Shown: positions 1 through 11,573 of the stretch, in pieces | Numbering within the stretch: position 1 is the first letter of the stretch | How the letters are laid out: each line of letters begins with the position of its first letter | Origin: Tanytarsus gracilentus | Taxonomy: Eukaryota > Arthropoda > Insecta > Diptera > Chironomidae | Direction of reading: 5' to 3' | Length of the DNA stretch: 64,000 nucleotides | NCBI GenBank assembly: GCA_038502055.1 | Contig: JAXRKN010000038.1 | Span: 3,348,001 to 3,412,000 of the forward strand | Program-made: the position numbers and the translations under genes | Notes under the pieces: model-generated | The model's input: only the letters and a program-made list of their open reading frames with translations | What the model was told of the DNA's origin: nothing | Database searches by the model: none

Positions 1-1763
1 GAGGAGTTTTGCGTTTCAAATTTTCTTCGAGGGAGAAATTTTATCTGTTTGCTGTTATAGAAAATTCTTTGGAAAAAAAATTTATGTAAATGATATTTTA
101 AAGTTATTATACGCAAATTTAAAGCTCGAAAAATAAATACAAATAATAAGTTGACCCATGCCAGAAATTTTGAGAATTAAATAAAAAAAAACTGTTCGTC
201 AGGAATCATCATAATGAATTATGGATGACAATAGAGTGTATATGAAATTTTATATTGAGGTTGTCATTCACACTTAATGGACTGAAAGTCAACCTGTCAC
301 AATCCTATAGAGTGCTGTACATTTTTTATTTCCGTTTAAGAAACTTTAATACGAGTGGACGATGACGATAGTGGAAAGTGTCAGCGTCCACTTTTTTAAT
401 TAATCGAAATTTCATCTCAAAGGAAAAGCAAGAAATACAAAAATAAAATTGAGATCTAAAAATATGAAGCGGCTTTAAATTCTATGAATGTTTCATAAAG
501 TGATGTAGAAAAATATTATTTATTCATGCCCGCAGTCAAAAAATAAAAATTTATTGACAAAAATATTTTTCTTCTTCTTTCTTATGTTTTTCCACTTTTA
601 AAGATCTCAAAAAATATCAGATTATGACTCTTTTTATGCTCATTAGCAGGCTCGTCAAAATAATCTCGAGGCATTTAATAACACAAAGTAAATATGAGGG
701 AGCAAGTGCATGCTCATCATCACTGATCACTAAATGAGCATGCTCATCACGTCAAGTAATCTCATTAAAAACCAACTACATATATATATATAAAGATGGT
801 GCTCCTAATGAGATGAGATTGCAAAGTGTGTGTATATGTGGCTGAATGTTTTTTTGTATTTTTGGTTTTTTTTTTTTTTTTATTTTTTTTTTTTTTTTTT
901 ATAATAAATTTTTTTTTTTGTTTTTTTTATTTATTTAATTGATTTGTATTAAATTATTATTTGTGATTTTTTTTTATAAAATGTGAGAATTTTTAAAAAA
1001 ATTTTAAAATTTTTTGATTTTTTGTTTTTTGTTTTTTTTATTTTTTTTAAAATCTATGAAAATTTTTTTATGAAAAGTTTTAGTGACGCTAAAGAAATCA
1101 AATTTTGAAAGTTTTTTTTAAAATTCTCTCGCACTTTTTTTAATACTTTTAAAATCAATTCAAGTTCTCCCACTTTTCTCAGAGCTCAAAATTTTTAAAA
1201 AAAAAAAAAATGTCAAAAAATGGAATAGTCCAATTGTCTATAATTCGCCCGATTGGAGAAAACTCTCTCGCGTACTTTATGCAGGCATATGGTGGCATAT
1301 TTATGAGGGTAGTAAGTATCATCGTAAGCTAAGAGATGATAAAATATCCATCATTTAAATGATTACAAGAAAATTAGTCTTTTCACAAATAGGTACTTTA
1401 AGCCAAAGAGACTCTCATAATTTGATTAACAAATCTTAATTTTAAACAATCAAAGTCAGACACATCTGGGAATAAAAATGTTCAACATTCCGCTTTTAAT
1501 TATCACTCAATTAATTATTTGTTGAGAGTTTTTACCTAATTAACATGTCACAATGAATAAAATGAAATTGTCTCGCAACCGTTAATTTCAAAATCCACGT
1601 GTTAAGAGAGAGGAGAAAAACTTTTCGAATAACGTACATTTTAAAGTTTCGAAATGGCGCGCGATTACATTCCCCTCGATAATTCTCAATTCTAAATTGA
1701 CTGTTTTGATTATTTAATTTTGGTAAAATTATTGATACAAACTCAATCAAGCTTTAAAATAAA
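1..1763. other. Gene-free AT-rich flank with poly-T low-complexity tract
   Basis: No coding exon with plausible splice sites is visible. The stretch holds long T homopolymers (about 845-1050), a short TA run near 780-792 and a perfect 12-bp palindrome (735-746). The last 100 bases before the ATG at 1764 are presumably the promoter and 5' UTR of the first ZAD gene. I could not place a TATA box or initiator with confidence. Confidence 0.6.
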
Positions 1764-2875
1764 ATGGTCACGCTCAATGTAAGTACTAATTGCTAATGAA
1801 TTGTGGTGAAAAAGTTAAGAAAGTACATAGATAAATGGGTTAATTCCGTATTTTCGATAGCATTGTAGTTTTTCATACTTAAAAAAAACTTTTTGACGCT
1901 CTTAATTAAACTTGAGAAAGTGACGTGAATAATTATTATGTTTGATGTTTTTCATAGCAATGCAGATTGTGTCTCAACGAACCCTACGATGAAAATCAAA
2001 TTTTTCCGCTCGACTTGGAAATGACAATTTTGGAGCTGGCTGATGGTGGAAAGATTACAGTTGGTGATGCCCTCAAATATATCAATTTGGATATACTCGT
2101 TCCAACAATTGAACCGCCAAAAGAGGATGATGGATCAGATATGGAGGAACCAGAGATTCCGAAAGAAGATGACGCCAAGACGGATCATCCAGACGTTCCA
2201 AAGTCCCTATGCCAAGATTGCCTCGATAAGCTTCAGTCAATGTACGAGTTCAAATATCGTTGCGAAGAAAACAGAGAATATCTCAAGAATCATGTTAAGG
2301 AATTGGCCGATGCGAGAGATGCCGCCGAACGAGCAGCACGTGAAGCCATTGTAGCTGAATTGCAGTTCGATATTCACAACATAGACTCACTTCCCGACAA
2401 ATTAATTCCCAAACAAGACATGAAACAAAAGCGATCACGAAAGCCCAAAGATGCAAATGAATCGTCCGCTCCGCGCCAAAAGAAGACTAAACCAACTGAT
2501 CGCACTGTTATCATCGCCGAAGACAGTCAAGTCGATAGTGCAATCTACATAAGAACAATGATAACAACTCCCGAAAAATCGCCTGATCAGAAATCGCATT
2601 CCAGCAAGCGAAAGTCGAAGCACGTTGTTATTCAGGACATTGCGGTTGGAGAGAAGGCAAAGGCGCCAAAGTATGATCGAAATATTCGCAAAAAAGAGCC
2701 TCTTTGTGACGTTAATAATCTAAGTGAAAGCATAAAGAGTGAAGCTGACACATCATCTTCGTCGATTACAGTCACTGGCACATCGGCACAGAAAAACATG
2801 CGAGATGATGAACCAATTTTTGAAGACGACGAGGAAGAGTCCAGGGCAACGCGACCAAAGAGGCCTCGAAAATAA
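1764..2875 (+). CDS. ZAD-domain protein without recognisable C2H2 fingers
   Basis: Two exons, 1764-1778 and 1958-2875, give about 310 residues. The first exon codes only MVTLN. Its donor is GTAAGT and the acceptor is TTCATAG, joined in phase 0. The join creates CRLC at residues 7-10, which pairs with a CQDC near residue 88. This is the CxxC...CxxC zinc-coordinating signature of the insect zinc-finger-associated domain (ZAD), a dimerisation module at the N-terminus of many insect C2H2 transcription factors. An acidic, proline-rich insert (near residues 52-80) separates the two halves. Past residue 115 there is a charged helix and then a lysine/serine-rich tail ending PKRPRK, possibly a nuclear signal. 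No C2H2 finger is visible. The neighbour downstream has the same tiny first exon, which suggests tandem duplication. Target and function are unknown. Confidence 0.8.
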
Positions 2876-3277
2876 TCTGGAACTGCTCATATGTCTTCAT
2901 TTTCATTGAACTTCTTTTTTGAATCCATTTCATGATTTTTCCTCACTTTTTTATTTGAAACTGTAAAGGATTTTTAAATTAGAATAAAATTTAAAACTTA
3001 TAAAAAAGATGATTGCGCCAAAAAAGTTTTTAAAAGCTTTTTTTTGTAAAAGTTTAACGAATTTAAAAATTTTAAAATTTAAATTTCGTTTTTGAATCTG
3101 AAAAGTGAAAACTCTTCGGAAAACTCTTAAATAGAAATAGACAGGTAAATACATTTTTTTACTAAGTTTTATGTTTTAAGGCATAAAATTTTCATAAGAA
3201 ATAAAATATTCGAGAGCGGGCCAGCAACTTGAAAGCATCGCATCATTTTTTTTCGAAAATCAGAAAGTTTTTCGAAC
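2876..3277. other. Intergenic spacer between the two ZAD genes
   Basis: AT-rich, with no ORF that can be supported. It should contain the 3' UTR of the first ZAD gene and the promoter of the second. The sequence AATAAA occurs near 2982 and again near 3201, and either could serve as a polyadenylation signal. Confidence 0.5.
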
Positions 3278-4720
3278 ATGGAAATAACAGATGTAATTTT
3301 TGCTGTTTTTAATTAAAATTAAGGGTTCTAATTCAATTTTAAATGTTTTTTCTAGCTGTCGGAACTTTGCCGCTTATGCCTAGAGTCGTCGAGCATTCTC
3401 TTTCCATTCGAAACAAAGTGAGTAATGAAAAACCATTAAAATAAAACTTTTGTTTACGTTTTAAATTTAATTTTTTTAAAGAATTTTTTATACGCCGAAA
3501 TCTCTGCTTCAGCTCATCAAGTTCTGTCTTGATATCGACTGTAATGGCAATGATGGTGGAATTGCACCGAAAAACTTGTGTCAATCGTGTCTAGAAAAGC
3601 TCCAATTTGTCTTCGATTTCAAATCAAAATCTCAAGAATCAGATCGATACCTGAAACAGATAATTTCACATAGCACAATTGATCAAGCGCCGCAACATAC
3701 AACCATAATCGATGACGATGAGCCTATAACAACGCCTTACAGTTCCACATATCCAGATGATGAAGAATCTCTGCTCCAGCCACTAGATGATGATGATTAC
3801 GATGATGATTACCGCAACGGAAGTAAAGTTGCTAAAAATCAAAAGCAACCAAAAAAGGGTAATCGCTCTGGAGAGTTTGAGTGTCAACAGTGCTTAAAAA
3901 CATTTCGGTACATCAAAGCTTACAAGAATCACATGAAATTGCACAAAAGCCGCCCGAAGGTAAATTATTATCAACGCAAAAAATTGATGCTTGCTGCTGA
4001 AAAAGTCAATTCTCCTCCAAAACCAACGGCAACTCCTTCAACGCGCTATAAGAGAGAAGCACAACCAGCATATGATACAATTTCACCCTACCAGAGTTCA
4101 GCGCCATACGATATTGACTTATCTGATCATCCACAACAACGTGACTCTTCTCCTGATTTCGGTGCATTAATGCTAAGCACATCGCAGCTCATCCGAGATG
4201 ATGATCTTGATGAAGCTGAAAAGGAAATTCCGAAAACAAGTCGTACAGGAAGAATTTTGAAGCGACCTGCAATGGATAATGATTTGTATAAGCCAAATGG
4301 AGGACAAAAACGAAATCGTCCTTCAGTTCCTCTCAAGAAGCCTCAAACAGTTGCAGCTCCAGTAAAAGTGCCACCTAAAAAAGAGGAGGTACCGCTGAGA
4401 AAACCAGGTCCACTCTCATCTAAAACTCGAAGCAATTCGGTGACAAAAAAGCAGAGTGAAGACAATGAGGAAGGATTCACGATTGAGGGCTTTAGTGAAG
4501 TCGACATAACAAAGATGTTGAAAAAGTCGAAAAATAGAGGCAACATGAATGTTTCAATAGGTAGAGTAAAATTAATTCAAATTTAATTTAATTTATCTAA
4601 AATATCTTTCTTTTAGTCGATGAAGAATCACGTCAATCGTCATCCACAGTTCGATCACGAAGTCGCTCACCATCCGTTGAATTAATTGATGAGATTGACA
4701 TTTTTGGTGGAAGAAGTTAA
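3278..4720 (+). CDS. ZAD protein with a single C2H2 zinc finger
   Basis: Four exons: 3278-3292, 3356-3417, 3482-4560 and 4617-4720. Phases agree throughout and give about 419 residues. The first exon codes MEITD. CRLC (residues 10-13) and CQSC (residues 59-62) make the ZAD. After an aspartate-rich linker there is one C2H2 finger starting near residue 160 (CQQC, then HMKLH). The remainder is basic, proline-rich and probably disordered, with an RSRSRS stretch in the last exon, which ends GGRS. ZAD proteins are nuclear and bind DNA through C2H2 arrays. One finger is few for sequence-specific binding, so this protein may act by protein contact or with a partner. It shares gene structure with the ZAD gene just upstream. 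Confidence 0.85.
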
Positions 4721-6854
4721 ACTGTAAAGATTCTATTAATTGTTGATGAACTCAGATAGCAAATAAAAATACAAATTATTTCTTTCCATTTATTTTAAGA
4801 TATATTTTCTTTCTTTCTTTTACTCCATGATTATAAAATCCTCATGTGACTCACTTGAGAACAAAAATATGTTTAACAAAAAGTTTTTCCTTCACAATCA
4901 ATTCAGTCATAACTAACTAATTATGTTTTGAGATGAATAAAATTTTTCAACTAAAATAATATTCGATATTTTCTTTATTTTTTAAATTTTCAATTTGATT
5001 TTCTACTAAATTCTATTTACATAATAGGAAAGAGGACAAAAAAAGGGTTTTTCAATGGAAGAACAAAATCTATAAATGTACCAATCTAAAGCAACAGCCA
5101 AGAAGAAGTTTATCTGCCAATATTTGCATCATCACATTTGCACAAAAAAAAACATATTTTTACTATTTCCTTCAATTCGTCTCCAAAAATCGACTTGCAA
5201 CACAAGTGAATGGCAAATTTCTACATCATTTGAGAAAATCGATCAAGGGTGTTTTCACGATAACACGGTAATTGTTTCAAATAGGTTGTCATCCCAAAAA
5301 AAAAAGTTAACATCAAGGAACAATCATCAGAGCTTTTGTGACGTCACGCTGCAATCAAAAGTTTTATAAGAGCTTTTATAGGGATTCACTAGCTCTTTTG
5401 TTTCAGCTTCTAACAATCACGTTTTATGAATGGATTTTTTTTCTTCTAACGTATATTGTGCCATTAATAAAAAATTCTTTCCACGAGAAAATCAGTCCAT
5501 CATATTATGTAAGTCATTCTTTAAAAATTTCCAAAAAAAACAGAGACATAATATTAATTAAAATTCGTTTTTTAACAATCATTTTTTTCTTGTTCCATGA
5601 TGACACGCATACATTGAAACAAAAACAGCAACATAGTTGATGCCACCATTCACATTTATTTTTTAAAAGAGCTTTTGTAGCAGTTTTTTTTTCATATAAA
5701 AATTAACATTTTAAGAAAATACATTTCAGAGCGCATTTAATTCATTTTTTGTGTTGTGACAACCCTGTCGCTAGTTTCCTTTTCACTAATTTTTTTTTTC
5801 CTATAAATTGTTTATAATTTTTCAAAGAGAAATTTTGATTCCCTTACATCGTTTGTGTCGTGGAAATTTTCAGAGGATAATTTGCGCCTCTTAAAAATTT
5901 CCATTACAAAACCGATGCATCGCTAATAGTTTTCTTTTTAATTATACAAATTTTTCATTTATAATGCAGTTTTTAAGACACCAATTTCCTTTTTCTTAAT
6001 AAATTTATGAAAATATTTTTTTTAACATTAATTTTTTGTCCAATACAATTTTCTCTTCTTTCTTCAATTTTTTTTTATTTTTGGGAAAAACACAAAATTA
6101 TTCTTTATGAGATCTTTTATTTTTCATCATCATCATTTTAATTTGCTTTATTCCTCATCAATTTTTAGTTTAATGTAGCGTAATTTGAGGAGCTAAAAGA
6201 GATATCCACCATGACACTAATAACCACTTTTAAAGTTTATTTAATTTTTTTACGTAAATCGGACGAATGACGATGACATTTTATAGTTGTAATTTATCTA
6301 AGACGATTTAATTCTTTTTTTTTATTTGTCGTTTACAAAGGAGGTAGCAATTTATTTCTTCTACTTATTTACTTTTTTTCTCACTTTCAAAACTATCTTT
6401 GTGTAGTTCATTATGCAAAAATTTAATTTTTGTACATATTCCATTTATGATATTATAATATACAATTCATATATATATTCTTCTAGAATTTATTTACGAC
6501 TAACGAAAGTCGATATGAAATCTTTTTCTTCGTATATATTTGTGTTTATGCCGCTCGTTTATAATATTTAAGGATTTAGAAAAAAAATTCCCAAAAAAAA
6601 GAAAAAAGAAAATTGTCAAATTTTTCTCATTAAAAAAATTATTATTTTTTCAGCACTTGGCGCGAGATCACTTTGTATTTTTTTTTATCAATATGCATGA
6701 GGTTAATTTTTATTGTTATGTACAAGTTTGAATTCTTCTTAAAAGAATATACAATCATTCTGGTGCTTTCTAGTACGTCTCGAAAAGAAAAATTGTTTAA
6801 TGGAAGCAGGAGATTAAAAATGATAAAATCTACTCTTAAGTAGCATAAAAAAAT
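4721..6854. other. Non-coding interval between convergent ZAD and ataxin-1 genes
   Basis: The left edge is the short 3' UTR of the second ZAD gene, with AATAAA near 4762. The rest is AT-rich with no supportable ORF. As the ataxin-1 gene converges from the right, much of it could be a long ataxin-1 3' UTR, as in vertebrates. That extent is inferred and not shown by the sequence. Confidence 0.5.
4762..4767 (+). terminator. Polyadenylation signal of the second ZAD gene
   Basis: AATAAA about 40 bases past the stop codon at 4718-4720, followed by a T-rich stretch. This fits a standard cleavage and polyadenylation site. Confidence 0.55.
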
Positions 6855-8931
6855 TTACATGTTTGAGATTTTTCTCAATTGTTGTTGCTGTTGCTGCAAT
6901 TGCTCTTCAGCATCGATATCGGGTGCGGACCAACGGCGTTTGCGTGCCTGCAATTCGTCATTATAATCGTCTAAAAGAGAGTTCTTCGGTAGCATGGGCA
7001 GTTTATCAGGAGAATTATTATTGTTATTATTATTGTTCATTGATGAGGTATTTAGATCATGCGATGATGATGAAGAAGTCGATTGAAGGTGTGCTGCTGC
7101 CGCCTTCTGAACTTCCTCTTGATTCATAAACGAAGCGTATGCGCCTGACATTCTACCTTGACTGGCCGCAGCAAAGAGAGACATTTGGAGATTGTAAATT
7201 GAGTAGCTACTCATCGGTGTTTCGGTAGCTGTTGTCGGTATGGTGAGTGGACGTCTTGAGAGATTTTGCGGCATCATCTCGTCCTTTATCGATGACGTTG
7301 AGAATTGAGGTTGTTGTTGCTGCTGCTGCTGATGTTGCTGTTGATGATAAACTTCACGTGGACGTTTCTGGGCCATTGGACTCAATGGCGGCGATAACTT
7401 TTGTTCACGTGGCTTCAACGAAATGCACACATCACCCACCTGTAGGCGTTGACATTTGAGACCGAAAGCTTGCATTGAACCTTCAATATTACAAGATGCC
7501 CATCCTTGGCCGTAAACGAAAAATGGATGCTCCATTTTTGCCTCGATGTCAACCTACGTGCGTTGTCAAGAGAGAGAAAAATTTCTCGTTAAAAAATTGA
7601 GTTACATTTGTTTGTACGAGTGTCAATTACCTTTGATCTATTATTATCATAGCTAAAGGTGATCATGACAAAGTTGTTTGGAGCTGGCAAAATTTTCACG
7701 ACTGTCGAGTCGGCGAGCTGAAGATCTGCCGACTTTTCGGCAGATAAAACAAAATCTTCCGTTCTCAAGTCCTCAACGCGTCGCAATAAACCGTTGCTTA
7801 GTTCAATTAGAGAGCCACGTGTGAAATTCAAGTACGAATTGTTATTAATTGATGATCTGAAAGAGTAATTAATTAAGTTCAAACAACACACACGTGATTA
7901 ATTTTAATAACTCACCGATGTGCCGGATGATTGATCGTTCCATATTTATTGTTATCTTGTGGTCGTGTGGTTGTCAAAATTCGGTGCTTTAGTGATCCCT
8001 CCTTGCCTGAAGGAACTTTGAAGTTATTTGAGGAATTGTCACTGTTTGTGAGTCGTGGACCGGCTGATTTTGGTTCCTTCTCCTTCATTGCATACGGATG
8101 ATGTTGCTGCGGCTGATGATGGTGTTGATGATGTCCATTTGACAATGATGACATCGAATGAGATCTTTCGTTCGAAGACTTATGGGGTGGTGGTAAGCCC
8201 ATGGATTGGGTTGAGGGAGACAGTGGCTCGACACTCGACGCTGTCATTGGCGATGTGGCCGTTGAATAAGGACTCGAGCCATAATTTGCAAGATATGCAG
8301 CCGAATTAGGATATGCGTCCAAGTAAGTTGGACGATTATGTTGTGGATAGGGAGAGCGATGAGGAAAAAGCGGGGAACTAAATTAAAAAATTCCATTATT
8401 AATATTTAAGTGAGGAAATAATAAAATAAAAACTAACCTGTAGCGATTTCCATAGAAGCTATAATTGAGTGCTTGATAAGCGTTACTGCCAAGGCCATTG
8501 GGAAACGACGTTATTCGTGAGTTGCTGCTTGTGTTTGCAAAGGATATTGAATTTCCACTACTGCTCACACAGCCCAAGCCCACCACGTCAATTTCCTTAT
8601 CGGAATTCTGCTCCTTATCTGGCGTGGACGCTTGCTGACGTGATTGCTGGTGATGATGGTTTACAGCCAAATTCACGGGACCATTTTGTTCGTGCGAAAG
8701 ATGATGTGAGTATTTGTGAGTTGGCGGTGAAATTGCTGATGGCGATAGGCCATTTAATGACGAATTGGAACTGCCAATGCTCTTCGGTTTGGGTCGTGCA
8801 AATTCTGTGCCTGACATTTGAGGTGAATTCGTGTAAGGATCACTCGATACCGGCGGTGGTCGGCTAAATGTCGAAGGGTGATAAAATCCGGATCCTCCTC
8901 CACCGGAGTGAAGTTCAACTGCTGAAAGCAT
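6855..8931 (-). CDS. Atx-1: Ataxin-1 homologue (AXH domain protein)
   Basis: Four minus-strand exons, 8931-8438, 8377-7916, 7856-7631 and 7553-6855, join in phase and give about 626 residues. An in-frame stop lies two codons before the ATG, which supports the start. The N-terminal 320 residues are Ser/Pro/His-rich and disordered. The AXH domain (near residues 328-441) runs from FTRGSLIEL through VEDLRTEDF to MEHPFFVYGQGW and ends near ISLKP. AXH mediates dimerisation and binding of corepressors and RNA in ataxin-1. The tail has polyQ runs and, near residue 598, RKRRWSAPD, which matches the 14-3-3/U2AF65-binding segment of human ataxin-1 around Ser776. The protein is probably a nuclear transcriptional cofactor that works with Capicua. 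A splice acceptor at 8978-8980 shows that a 5' UTR exon lies further upstream. Confidence 0.93.
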
Positions 8932-8977
8932 CGACTATATGTTTAGAGCCAGTGCGCAAATCGATGAAATTGAAAAA
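8932..8977 (-). other. Atx-1: 5' UTR part of ataxin-1 exon with upstream acceptor
   Basis: On the minus strand a pyrimidine-rich tract ending TTTGCAG precedes 8977, so this 46-base leader is probably the start of an internal exon. The transcription start would then lie beyond an intron within the 9-27 kb stretch. Confidence 0.5.
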
Positions 8978-11031
8978 ACTGCAAATAAAAAGAAGAAAAC
9001 AAATTTTTAGAATTTTCTAGGAACAGAGCAATTAGAAGCTTTTGCAGTCGTATACAAATTTCACTAGTGACTACAAAAATGGAATTTGCATAGAACTAAA
9101 AAATTTAGACTGGATTATATGACATGGCACCGCATTGATTATTGCTTACAAAATAGTTTATTTTATTCACTTCTATGTAAATTGAATCAATGTCACTGCC
9201 AAGGTTGACGGTGTGCTTAAATGAGGGGTAAACATTTAGTTTTTTTTTGACGTATAACTTTCTCACTTTCATGTTCGCTTATGTGCTTAAAAAGTTTTTC
9301 ATCGCTTTCCGCGTGTAATAAATTTTTGGCACCCAATCGAGTGGGCGAGGGAAGTTGTTGTGTAACTCATGTATTAATGTCATCAACTAAAGCCTTATTT
9401 TAATAGCTCCATGACTATGATTTAATATGAAATCATTATGGCTGATTAAAATTGACAAAAAAAAGAAAGAAATATTTTGACATTTTAAGCCGGAATTAAA
9501 AAGCCGATAAAGCTCGGTCGTTTTTCATCAGTCAGCCACTCATTTGATGATAAATGTTAATATTATTCCATCCTACTATCAAATTATTATACGATAGCGC
9601 AGAACAGAACGTTGGAATTTTTTGTATTTACATTTCTCCATCCATTCCCTCCTCCTGACGTTTCTGTTGTTTGGCAAACATTTATTTGCATTCATTTATC
9701 GTTCACACATATTTTTTTCTCACTCACTCGCGTATACAATTGTGTGTATAATAGACACGACGGAAAATATTCTACAGACACGGTTACGAAATCCGACAAT
9801 TTTTTTTGGCTCCTCATCATTTTCATTCATTAAAGTTAAGCATATCAATATAATTGTATTTTCGCGCTTATCTCTCTCAATTGTCTTCTTATCAGCAGTG
9901 CCACGCTTGATTAGAGAAATTTTATCGCTCTTTTTTTATTATGCTCATCAAATAACGTGCAAGCACTTTTCGAATGAAGTGGAAAGCACTCACTCACGTT
10001 GTAAACAACGCGCTGCGTTATCTTATCAGCACACGACAGGAGGAAAAATATTCCAGTCTGCCGCTCGTTATCAATGAATAAAATTTTTTATACAATTTAT
10101 TTTTGTTTTTTTCTCTTATTAAATTTTTATGTGTCAAATTGAAATATTTAAAAAAACTATAAATGATGATGATCACATATGAATGGTGTTTCCGTTTCTC
10201 AAAACAAAATGAATCATTTAAAAAAAATTGACACACATTGTACTTTCTCATCTCCACCCACAGTCACTTGATAAGATCGCACACAAGTGTCACACTTAGC
10301 TGTAAACAGCACAGTGTCAACACAGAGGAAGAAATTACATTTTAATCAGTTCAATGTGCTTATGACAACTTAAATCAACTTCTAAGCATTTTTATGACTC
10401 TCAAATGTCCTTTCAATATTACGGCGAGAGCGTGTTGTGATGATGTGATATTTTCATGGAAATTTTCAAGCGAGTTTCACGGAGGTTATGACCCATCTCT
10501 TTATATTTTGTAGAGAGATAGAAAAAGACATGGAACATTTCAAGGACTAACGCGTTGAGTGTCATGACCATTCTACTACTATACCCCATGTCGCTACTGT
10601 GTCTCGCACGAAGCTTTATTATTTTTCACATCACAGCGAATAAAAAAAATGAAAAACGTGTAAGCGAGATAATCACCGAGGGATTAAAAATAGCTCGTCC
10701 AATTCTTTTTTTCCTACACTTTTTTTTTGGAAATAAAATATTCATTAGCAATTCAGAAGTGTGTACATGTAGGATATTTTTAAATTGACAGATTCTTTTA
10801 TTTTGTTTTCCGGGTAAAACTGTGGGCGCGTGGAATTTAGTGTGTGCGAGTAACTTTTATGAGCAAGTCCATTGATAACTTTTCACACCACATGCGAATT
10901 ATTTTGCGCATTTTCTACGCCTACGCTCACAAAAAAAACTTTTCAGCCAATTTTCTATGGATACAAATAATATTATTTGAAAAGCAGTAAAAGTACCCGA
11001 AGATATACATAATGAAGCGATAAAAATCACA

Positions 11032-11048
11032 TGAGAGAGAGAGAGAGA
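11032..11048. repeat. GA dinucleotide microsatellite
   Basis: An uninterrupted run of GA repeats, about eight units. Runs like this can bind GAGA-type factors in flies, but here it may be a simple repeat. Confidence 0.8.
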
Positions 11049-11550
11049 ATTTGTGACAAAACAACGTTGGCAGTAGCAACAACAAACGGTCGGTAATGAG
11101 AGAGGCATAGGCAGCAGCAGCTTAGCGACAGAAAACGTGTGGATGGATGGTTTATGAATAAATGTATGTGTACACATGATAAACGACCCGCTATGGACAG
11201 GTATTTGAAAGAGTTTATGCATATACATTTGTGTATGTGACAGAAAACAAAATATTCTATTTTTGTTTCTTGCTGCCATTCAATTTGCTCGTCTATTCAT
11301 AATATTTTATCCATGTACATTTAAGCACAATGAAAACGAAACGATTATTTAGCGAGAAGTTTTAACTAATGATGAACAAACTACAATTTACTATGCAAAG
11401 CTCCATGCTTGAATTATTCAGAAGAATTATAACCAAAAAAATATAAAATTTGGTCTTAATCCATTCTCACTCGCTCATTTACCTCACTCCACACACAATT
11501 CCAAATCATCATGTCGTGCACATATTCATTTACATAGAACATTGCTTCTC

Positions 11551-11573
11551 TCTCTCTCTCTCTCGCTTTTATT
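11551..11573. repeat. CT dinucleotide microsatellite
   Basis: An uninterrupted CT run of about ten units, followed by CGCT. Confidence 0.8.

Noticed and set aside
845..1050. Long poly-T stretch as a possible retroposon tail
   Set aside because: No element body or target duplication adjoins it. Better read as low-complexity AT-rich DNA.
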